Below are positions 1-4,621 of a stretch of DNA of 6,835 nucleotides, piece by piece; the first letter of the stretch is position 1; every line of letters begins with the position of its first letter. Position numbers and translations under genes: made by a program. Under the pieces are notes generated by a model. The model worked only from the letters and a program-made list of their open reading frames with translations. It was not told the origin of the DNA and did not search any database. The DNA lies in NCBI GenBank assembly GCA_944388825.1, contig CALXKG010000037.1, forward strand, positions 1-6,835. The letters are read 5' to 3'. Source of the stretch: an uncultured Clostridia bacterium. Lineage in GTDB: Bacteria; Bacillota; Clostridia; Oscillospirales; Ruminococcaceae.

Positions 1-18
1 TTCCCGGAAGCCTTGCCG

Positions 19-1623
19 TTATCGGAAAACCCGTTCCCGCCGTTTGCGTTCGAATATGGCGGCGGCGCTGCCGACCGGCGCCTCGATCGAGAGCCTGGGG
101 CAGTGGCGGAAGGCGTCGACCGCGATCTCGGTGACGCTGCGGGGGAGGCGGACGGCGGAAAGGGAACTGCATCCGGCAAACGCCCCGTCCGCGATCTCTT
201 TCAGCCCCTTTTCCGCCGTCACCGTCTGGAGGGCGGTGCAGCCGGCAAAGGCCTCCCGCCCGACCCGCCGGACCGCCCCCGGCAGATGGAGCGTCCGCAG
301 CCCGGTGCATCCCGCAAACGCCCGGTCGCCGACCGCGTCCGCCCCCGGCGGGATGCGGATCCCGGCAAGGGCGGCGCAGCCGGCAAAGGCTTCCGCCTCC
401 ACCCGTTCCAGCCTTTCCGGCAGCTCCGCCCGCCGCATCCCGGCGCACCCGGCAAACGCGCCGGGGCCGAGCGTCCGCAGCTGTTCCGGCGCGGTGAACG
501 CCCGCAGCTTGCGGCAGTCCAGAAACGCCCGCTCGGGGATGGCGGCGAGGCCGGCCGGGAAGGAGACGGCGCTTAAATCGCGGCAGCCGGCGAACGCCCG
601 CGCCCCCAGCCGGGTAAGCCCCTCCGGCAGGGCGGCGAAGATGAGCTTCCCGCACCCCTGGAAAGCGGCGGGGCCGATCTCCCGCAGGCTCTCCGGCAGC
701 GCAACCGAACAGAGCCCGGCGCACCCTTCAAAGGCGTGCCCGCCGACCTTCTCCACCCCTTCCGGGATCTCGGCCGCGGTCAGGCTCCGGCAGTCCTTAA
801 AGGCGGAAGCCGGGATCTCCCGGATCCCCTCCGGCAGCGCCACCGACGAAAGGCGGGTGCAGCCGGCAAACGCCCAGCCGCCGATCTCCTTCAGCCCCGC
901 CGGCAGGGAGAGGGAAGTAAGCCCGGCGCAGCCGGAAAAGGCCGCCTCGCCGATCCGCTCGACCGAATGGGGGATCTCCACCGAGACAAGGTTTTCCCCG
1001 CCGATAAACGCCTCCGGCCCGATCTCCTGCACGGTCGGCGGGACCGAAAAGGCCGTCTCCCGCCCGCCGCAGGGGTAGTAGATGAGCCGGGTCAGCGCCC
1101 GGTCGTACAGGACGCCGTCCACCGCCGAGAAGAACCGGCTGCGGGGATGCACCCGGATGCGGAGGCTTACGCACCCTTCAAAGGGCGACCGGCCGAGATG
1201 GGCCAGCCCTTCCGGCAGGGTCAGCGCCTGCAGCATCCCGCAGCCGGCAAACGCCCCGTCTCCGATGGCGCGCAGGCTGTCCGGCAGGGAGGCCGCCCGC
1301 AGTTCCCGGCAGTCGGAAAAGGCCGACCGGCCGATGGCGGCAAGCCCCGGGGGCAGTTCCAGCTGCCGCAGGCCGCAGCCGGTAAAGGCGTTTTCACCGA
1401 TTTCCGTTAAGGTGCCGGGGAGTTCCAGCCGCTGGAGGTTTACGCAGTCGTAAAAGGCCATCGCCCCGACCGCCTTTACCCCGTCCGGCAGCCGGACCGC
1501 ATAGAGGTTTTCGCAGCCCATGAACGCCCGGGGGCCGACCGCCTCCACCCCCGCCGGAACCTCGACCGCCCCGCCCCGCCCGAGATAGCGGGTGAGCACC
1601 CCGTTTACAATGCGGAATTCCAT
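19..1623 (-). CDS. BspA-type leucine-rich-repeat protein, 20 repeats, no signal peptide
   Basis: A 534-residue protein built almost wholly of BspA/LRR_5-type repeats. A short N-terminal cap (residues 1-25, containing FRIVNGVLTRY) is followed by 20 repeats from residue 26 to 519, mostly exactly 23 residues, of the form (V/L)xxIGxxAFxGCxxLxxvxLPxg. Repeat 3 is one residue short. Repeat 6 (about 140-197) carries an extra block with the DGVLY and LIYYP motifs that often interrupt this family. Nineteen of the 20 repeats have Cys in the GC/DC position; repeat 7 has Gly. The C-terminus is a basic tail (ERKRRERVFR). No signal peptide, membrane segment, LPxTG or cell-wall domain is visible, so it is probably cytosolic, unlike the secreted BspA adhesins. 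The family usually mediates protein-protein contacts; the partner is unknown. ATG at 1623 is chosen over an upstream in-frame TTG (1644) because a GGGGGAGG sits 7 nt before it. It is the last visible gene of the minus-strand cluster, 35 nt after the kinase gene. Confidence 0.93.
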   Translation of the reverse strand: MEFRIVNGVLTRYLGRGGAVEVPAGVEAVGPRAFMGCENLYAVRLPDGVKAVGAMAFYDCVNLQRLELPGTLTEIGENAFTGCGLRQLELPPGLAAIGRSAFSDCRELRAASLPDSLRAIGDGAFAGCGMLQALTLPEGLAHLGRSPFEGCVSLRIRVHPRSRFFSAVDGVLYDRALTRLIYYPCGGRETAFSVPPTVQEIGPEAFIGGENLVSVEIPHSVERIGEAAFSGCAGLTSLSLPAGLKEIGGWAFAGCTRLSSVALPEGIREIPASAFKDCRSLTAAEIPEGVEKVGGHAFEGCAGLCSVALPESLREIGPAAFQGCGKLIFAALPEGLTRLGARAFAGCRDLSAVSFPAGLAAIPERAFLDCRKLRAFTAPEQLRTLGPGAFAGCAGMRRAELPERLERVEAEAFAGCAALAGIRIPPGADAVGDRAFAGCTGLRTLHLPGAVRRVGREAFAGCTALQTVTAEKGLKEIADGAFAGCSSLSAVRLPRSVTEIAVDAFRHCPRLSIEAPVGSAAAIFERKRRERVFR

Positions 1624-1630
1624 GCCAAGA

Positions 1631-1638
1631 CCTCCCCC
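1631..1638 (-). promoter_or_regulatory. Ribosome binding site of the LRR gene
   Basis: Read on the minus strand this is GGGGGAGG, 7 nt before the ATG at 1623. It decides the start: the longer reading frame from a TTG at 1644 would place this purine run inside the coding sequence as codons for Gly-Gly-Gly. Confidence 0.8.
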
Positions 1639-1649
1639 TGACAAACCGG

Positions 1650-1667
1650 CTGCCGCTTTTACGGCAG
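1650..1667 (-). other. Small stem-loop at the kinase gene's stop codon
   Basis: CTGCCG and CGGCAG pair as a 6-bp stem around a 6-nt loop. On the minus strand the kinase stop codon TAA is the first three bases of the loop. In the transcribed direction no T-run follows, so it is not a canonical terminator between kinase and LRR gene. On the plus strand five T's follow after GTC, but no plus-strand gene ends here. It could partly reduce read-through or protect an mRNA end; the role is inferred only. Confidence 0.35.
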
Positions 1668-2654
1668 GTCTTTTTCGATTGTGTCCAGCATACCGGCAAG
1701 CGTTTCCCCGACCGTCCGCCGGATGGACTCCGCCGCTTCCGGCCCGTACCGGTAGGACTCGATGTAAAGCAGCAGCGTCATATAAAACCGGTAGAGCCGC
1801 ATCCGACGCCGGTCGTCCGGCGAGACGGCAAAGGGCCCGCCCGACGCCGCCGCGTACCCCCGCATGAAATCCGGCTCCCGCTCGACGTCGTCGAAGATGT
1901 CGTAGGCGGCGGTAAAGTCGGCGAACCGGTCGCCGGTAAAGCTGCGCTCAAAGTCGACGATGCCGGTGATGCGGTCAAACGTCTCCCCGTCGACCAGGAC
2001 GTTGCCCGCCCAGATGTCGAACCCGACGAGGGTAGGCGTTTTTACCGCGTCCAGCAGCGGGCGGGACCTCCGCAGCGCCTCCCGGATGCGCCCATAGGGG
2101 AGGGCATACCCCATCCCTTCGGCGTCGCGGAGCGCGCTGTCTACCATTTTGTAAAATCCGCCGCCCCAGCTCCCGTCCGGGTCTGTCCGGTAGCCGAAAG
2201 CGTCCCCTTTCACCCGGTGGACCAGGGCGTAGGCGCGCCCCAGCGCTTCCATCAGCTTTGCCCGCTTTTCCGGCGTGATCTGCTTTTCCGCCCTTTTCCA
2301 GCTGACGCCGGGGAGGGCGGTCATCCAGAAGTATCCGGCGGGGATGATTTCCCGGGAAAAATCGGCGGCCAGCACTTTCGGGACCGGCAGGCCGGTGTTT
2401 TCCAGCAGCCGCAGCACCATCGCCTCCGTCTCCAGGATCCCCCGCTCGTAGGTCAGGACCTTCGCCTCCGGCGCGGGCCCGACCTTTAAGACGGCCCCGT
2501 TTTCCAGCGGGCCGTCCCCGTACACCCGGTAGACGGCGTTGAAAAGCCCGTCCGACAGTTCTTCCACCCGCCGGACGGCCTGCCCCGGGAAATGGCGGCC
2601 TGCCAGCCGGCGGACGGCCTCTTCCGGCAGGCGGGTCTTGGTCGCGCTTTCCAT
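1659..2654 (-). CDS. APH/choline-kinase-fold phosphotransferase, substrate unknown
   Basis: A 331-residue protein of the aminoglycoside phosphotransferase (protein-kinase-like) fold, predicted to transfer phosphate from ATP to a small hydroxylated or amino compound in the cytosol. Visible elements in order: a glycine-containing nucleotide loop at about 36-45 (GLFNAVYRV), the ATP-binding Lys57 in VLKV, a likely partner Glu77 (or Glu75) in LETE, a hinge region at about 107-116 (GYFWMTALPG), a catalytic-loop motif at 211-221 (GFDIWAGNVLV) with catalytic Asp213 and Asn218, and the metal-binding Asp234 in IVDFERS. The usual His two residues before the catalytic Asp is Gly211 here. Length is normal for the family. 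It does not resemble a characterised resistance enzyme closely enough to name; family members also act on choline, homoserine, fructosamines or sugars. Its ATG lies 1 nt after the LacI stop codon, so the two are probably cotranscribed and translationally coupled; the upstream purine run (GGAAGGGGG) is 11 nt away and not ideal. Confidence 0.9.
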   Translation of the reverse strand: MESATKTRLPEEAVRRLAGRHFPGQAVRRVEELSDGLFNAVYRVYGDGPLENGAVLKVGPAPEAKVLTYERGILETEAMVLRLLENTGLPVPKVLAADFSREIIPAGYFWMTALPGVSWKRAEKQITPEKRAKLMEALGRAYALVHRVKGDAFGYRTDPDGSWGGGFYKMVDSALRDAEGMGYALPYGRIREALRRSRPLLDAVKTPTLVGFDIWAGNVLVDGETFDRITGIVDFERSFTGDRFADFTAAYDIFDDVEREPDFMRGYAAASGGPFAVSPDDRRRMRLYRFYMTLLLYIESYRYGPEAAESIRRTVGETLAGMLDTIEKDLP

Positions 2655-2655
2655 C

Positions 2656-3756
2656 TTATACCCGTCCCCCTTCCATCCTTCCGGCCCAGCCGACCGTTTT
2701 CCGCTCGGCCAGCTTGACGTCCAGCTGGATCCGCTGCTCCTTCATTTCCGCGTCCTCGATGCTCATATGGAGCAGGGCGGCGGCGGCCGAGGCCTTCGCG
2801 TCCAGGTCCTGGGCGACGGTGGTCAGCGGCGGGTCGATCAGCGCCGACATCGGCAGGTCGTCGTACCCGATGACCGAGATATCCTCCGGCACCCGCAGCC
2901 CCCCTTCCTTCAGGGCGGAGATCGCGCCGATGGCGAGGACGTCGGACATCATGACCAGCGCGGTCGGGCGCTCTTCCGGCGGCATCCGCAGGATCCGTTC
3001 CCCGCACTGCCGCCCGCCGGCGATGCCGTTGGAAAAGCCCATCTGGTAGCGCTCCTCCGGCTGGATACAGGCGTCCCGCAGGGCGGACAGGTACCCCTGA
3101 TGGCGGCTGTTGATGACGGTCGACCGGCTGATGCCGCCCGACGTGCCGACAAAGGCGATCTTCTGGTGGCCGTAGCGGATGCAGGCCTGCGCCGCCATAT
3201 ACCCCCCCTGGTAGTCGTTGCTGACGACCGACAGCATCGGGATATCCGGGTAGTAGCGGTCGAGCATCACGACCGGGCACTGGGAGCGGGTGAGCACCAG
3301 CCGGTTTTCCTCGTCCTGGATCTTCGGCATCAGCAGGATGCAGCCGTCCACCTTCCAGTTGCGCTGCAGCTCCAGCACCTCTTCCCCCCGGAAGAAGGAG
3401 CGGAGCATGATGTAATAGCCGAGCCCCTTGAGCTTGCTCTCCAGAAAGCCCACCATCGCGCTGGTATAGTGGTCGGAAAGGGTGTTTTTGATCTCCTCCG
3501 CCCGCGCGGGGTCGGTGCGGGCGATCTCGGCGACCTGTTCCTCCGACGCGAAGATCGGGGTCATCAGGGCGATGATGTGGGATTTCCGGGCCGACAGGCT
3601 GCGGGCGGACATATTGGGCACATAGCCGTATTTGTCGATCACGGCCTGGACCTTGCGGCGGGTCTCGGCCGAGACTTTGGAGTCGTTGTGGTTGACGACG
3701 TTGGATACGGTCATCGCGCTGACGCCGGCTTCGGCGGCGATCTCTTTGAGTGTCAT
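2656..3756 (-). CDS. LacI/GalR-family transcriptional regulator
   Basis: A 366-residue DNA-binding regulator. The N-terminal LacI helix-turn-helix is clear (TLKEIAAEAGVSAMTVSNVV, residues 2-21), followed by the hinge consensus YGYVPNMSARSL at 43-54. The periplasmic-binding-protein-like ligand domain follows, with LDRYYPDIPMLSVVSNDYQGG (about 165-185), IAFVGTSG (200-207), and SDVLAIGAISALKEGG to VIGYDDLP (271-302). Between the first strand of that domain (IIALMTP, 61-67) and the first helix (SAMVGFLESKLKGLGYYI) there is extra charged sequence at about 70-98 where most relatives go straight from strand to helix; this and the C-terminal tail make it longer than the usual 330-345 residues. The ligand is unknown, typically a sugar or nucleoside. 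Start at the ATG with GGAGGAAGG upstream (GGAGG 9 nt away). It heads the cluster with the kinase and LRR genes and likely controls them and itself; such a regulator suggests a carbohydrate-related job, but no transporter or glycosidase is visible. Confidence 0.95.
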   Translation of the reverse strand: MTLKEIAAEAGVSAMTVSNVVNHNDSKVSAETRRKVQAVIDKYGYVPNMSARSLSARKSHIIALMTPIFASEEQVAEIARTDPARAEEIKNTLSDHYTSAMVGFLESKLKGLGYYIMLRSFFRGEEVLELQRNWKVDGCILLMPKIQDEENRLVLTRSQCPVVMLDRYYPDIPMLSVVSNDYQGGYMAAQACIRYGHQKIAFVGTSGGISRSTVINSRHQGYLSALRDACIQPEERYQMGFSNGIAGGRQCGERILRMPPEERPTALVMMSDVLAIGAISALKEGGLRVPEDISVIGYDDLPMSALIDPPLTTVAQDLDAKASAAAALLHMSIEDAEMKEQRIQLDVKLAERKTVGWAGRMEGGRV

Positions 3757-3778
3757 ACTTGCCTTCCTCCGACTGCCG

Positions 3779-3798
3779 CCCGGGGGCCTTCCCCCGGG
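3779..3798 (-). other. Perfect 8-bp GC hairpin in the lacI-type gene's leader
   Basis: CCCGGGGG (3779-3786) and CCCCCGGG (3791-3798) are perfect inverted repeats around a 4-base loop. The element lies between the predicted transcription start (about 3812) and the ribosome binding site (3762-3770), so the mRNA would carry a very stable stem-loop close to, but not covering, the GGAGG. No T-run follows in either direction, so it is not a normal intrinsic terminator. It could stabilise the 5' end, slow ribosome loading, or be part of a protein binding site. Confidence 0.6.
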
Positions 3799-3818
3799 TG
3801 TACGGCGTTAATACCTAC

Positions 3819-3847
3819 ATTATACAGGAAAGGCTGTCGAAAAACAA
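3819..3847 (-). promoter_or_regulatory. Sigma-A-type promoter of the LacI-kinase-LRR cluster
   Basis: On the minus strand there is TTGTTT (3842-3847), a 17-nt spacer, and a perfect TATAAT (3819-3824). Transcription would begin near 3812, giving a leader of about 56 nt before the ATG at 3756. It is the only good promoter seen for the three minus-strand genes; no comparable element was found before the kinase or LRR gene. Confidence 0.75.
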
Positions 3848-3998
3848 GGGGAAACCGCCAGAAAAAGGGGCTGCGGGCAGGCCGGGCCGGTTTGCGACTG
3901 CAGATTTTCCCCTGTCCCGGCGGGGGACGCCCACGGCAGTTTTATGACCTTTGCCCTTTTCGCTTGATTTTTTCTCCAATTCACACTTTGCGGTAAAC

Positions 3999-4035
3999 AA
4001 AAAAACCGTCAAAAATTGTCCAAAAACAGGCAAAA
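3999..4035 (+). promoter_or_regulatory. Phased A-tracts upstream of the marR-type promoter
   Basis: Four A-runs (3999-4005, 4011-4015, 4022-4026, 4032-4035) have centres about 11, 11 and 9-10 bp apart, close to one helical turn, and end 7 bp before the -35 box. Such phasing is known to bend DNA, and A-runs at this place can act as an UP element for the RNA polymerase alpha subunit. The activating role is inferred from position. Confidence 0.5.
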
Positions 4036-4042
4036 TAGGCTC

Positions 4043-4071
4043 TTGACATCTATTGGCAGTTGCGGTACAAT
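4043..4071 (+). promoter_or_regulatory. Sigma-A-type promoter of the marR-ABC operon
   Basis: TTGACA (4043-4048) is a perfect -35 box, followed by a 17-nt spacer and TACAAT (4066-4071), one mismatch from consensus. Transcription would start near 4078, giving a leader of about 58 nt before the MarR start codon. This should be a strong promoter unless repressed, which fits the operator-like palindrome lying over its -10 box. Confidence 0.85.
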
Positions 4072-4093
4072 ATTGTTAGCTTCCGAACAATAT
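4070..4093. promoter_or_regulatory. Inverted repeat, probable MarR operator
   Basis: ATATTGTT (4070-4077) and AACAATAT (4086-4093) form a perfect 8-bp inverted repeat with an 8-nt spacer. It overlaps the last bases of the -10 box and covers the predicted start site, where a bound dimer would block RNA polymerase. AT-rich palindromes with TTG/CAA half-sites near their own promoter are usual for MarR-family proteins, and the first gene of the operon encodes one. Binding itself is inferred. Confidence 0.7.
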
Positions 4094-4135
4094 CATACAG
4101 GGAAGACAGAAAGGTCATGAGAAGGGAGGAGCAAA

Positions 4136-4561
4136 ATGGAAAAAGACTGCGGCGTCTGGATCAGCATCCTGTCCCACAAGCTGAAAAAGCGGATGGACGC
4201 CCGGATGCAGAGCATGGGGATCACCGGCGCACAGAGCCATATCCTGCACTATATCCTGGTCAAAAGCGCGGACGGGCCGGTTTTCCAGCGGGACGTCGAA
4301 AAGGCGTTCAGCTTGAGCCGTTCGTCCGCCACCGGTATTTTGCAGCTGATGGAGCGGGGCGGTCTGATCCTGCGGGAGAGCGTCGAACGGGACGCCCGGC
4401 TCAAAAGCCTGGTGCCGACCGAAAAGGCGGCGCTTCTGGACGCGCAGGTCGCCCGGAGCCTGATCGAGACAGAAAAAAAGCTCACATCCGGCCTGTCGGA
4501 CGCCCAGCTGGCCTTTTTTAAGGAAACGGCCGCGCAGATGTCCCTCAATCTGGACGGATAA
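4136..4561 (+). CDS. MarR-family transcriptional regulator
   Basis: A 141-residue winged-helix regulator, normal length for MarR proteins, which act as dimers and usually repress their own operon until a small molecule (drug, phenolic, oxidant) binds. Helices at about 5-28 and 107-138 would form the dimer interface. The DNA-binding domain spans about 30-95: helix GITGAQSHILHYILV, then the HTH with QRDVEKAFSLSRSSATGILQLMERGGL (51-77), whose recognition helix begins near Ser61, then a wing at about 80-92 containing the conserved DxR (Asp86, Arg88) and the following LVPTEKA. Cys5 is the only cysteine, so a two-cysteine redox switch within one chain is unlikely. The ATG is preceded by GGGAGGA at good spacing. 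The ABC exporter pair follows 60 nt downstream of its stop, the standard arrangement for a MarR-controlled efflux operon. Confidence 0.95.
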   Translation: MEKDCGVWISILSHKLKKRMDARMQSMGITGAQSHILHYILVKSADGPVFQRDVEKAFSLSRSSATGILQLMERGGLILRESVERDARLKSLVPTEKAALLDAQVARSLIETEKKLTSGLSDAQLAFFKETAAQMSLNLDG

Positions 4562-4570
4562 GGCCGCAGT

Positions 4571-4602
4571 CTGACCCGGCGCCCCACCGCGCCGTAAATC
4601 AG
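4571..4602 (+). other. Stem-loop between marR-type gene and first ABC gene
   Basis: CGGCGC (4577-4582) pairs with GCGCCG (4589-4594) around a 6-nt loop, and CTGA (4571-4574) can pair with TCAG (4599-4602) across an unequal internal loop. No T-run follows, so it is not a standard terminator. It lies just before the ABC ribosome binding site (4606-4611) without covering it. It may be an mRNA processing or stability element that sets different levels of regulator and exporter; this is inference. Confidence 0.35.
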
Positions 4603-4605
4603 TGA

Positions 4606-4611
4606 AGGAGG
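4606..4611 (+). promoter_or_regulatory. Ribosome binding site of ABC subunit 1
   Basis: AGGAGG ends only 1 nt before an ATG at 4613 but 10 nt before the next in-frame ATG at 4622. The first is too close for normal initiation, so the second is chosen as the start. The resulting N-terminus, MIKTLARSIREFKKP, also matches how related Firmicutes exporters begin. Confidence 0.8.
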
Positions 4612-4621
4612 AATGTCACAC

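Larger units (their letters stand above)
3757..4135. other. Divergent intergenic region between the two regulator genes
   Basis: This 379-bp stretch separates the minus-strand LacI cluster from the plus-strand MarR-ABC operon. Its outer parts hold the two promoters, the leader hairpin and the MarR operator candidate, each listed separately. The central part, about 3848-3998, shows no convincing gene, promoter or terminator; its left half is GC-rich and its right half (from about 3940) becomes markedly AT-rich compared with the surrounding genes. Reading frames crossing it lack ribosome binding sites and run over the promoters. Confidence 0.7.

Noticed and set aside
19..1623. CRISPR or tandem-repeat array suggested by regular 69-bp periodicity
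   Set aside because: The period is exactly 23 codons of an open LRR reading frame; there are no conserved direct repeats separated by unique spacers.
1650..1675. Rho-independent terminator on the plus strand (stem plus TTTTT)
   Set aside because: The stem is only 6 bp, three bases separate it from the T-run, and no plus-strand gene ends there.
1659..2654. Aminoglycoside resistance gene
   Set aside because: The fold is right, but no diagnostic similarity to a known APH(3'), APH(2'') or APH(4) type is visible, and the HxD His is missing. Most chromosomal members of this family are not resistance enzymes.
3797..3815. Possible LacI operator: GGTGT and ATACC 19-bp imperfect palindrome near the minus-strand start site
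   Set aside because: Only four of five half-site bases match and there is no central CG as in typical LacI-family operators. The position is attractive but the sequence support is too weak to call.
2539..3996. Long open frame (485 codons) on the plus strand
   Set aside because: It lies opposite the kinase and LacI genes and crosses the lacI-type promoter. It has no recognisable domain and looks like a GC-driven antisense shadow.
3815..4033. Open frame of 72 codons on the minus strand in the divergent intergenic region
   Set aside because: It starts with TTG without a ribosome binding site and runs through the lacI-type promoter; the product has no recognisable features.
4060..4521. Open frame of 153 codons overlapping the MarR gene in another frame
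   Set aside because: It begins inside the promoter, and the overlapping frame encodes a clear MarR protein with its own ribosome binding site. An internal ATG at 4117 in this frame has only a weak purine run before it.
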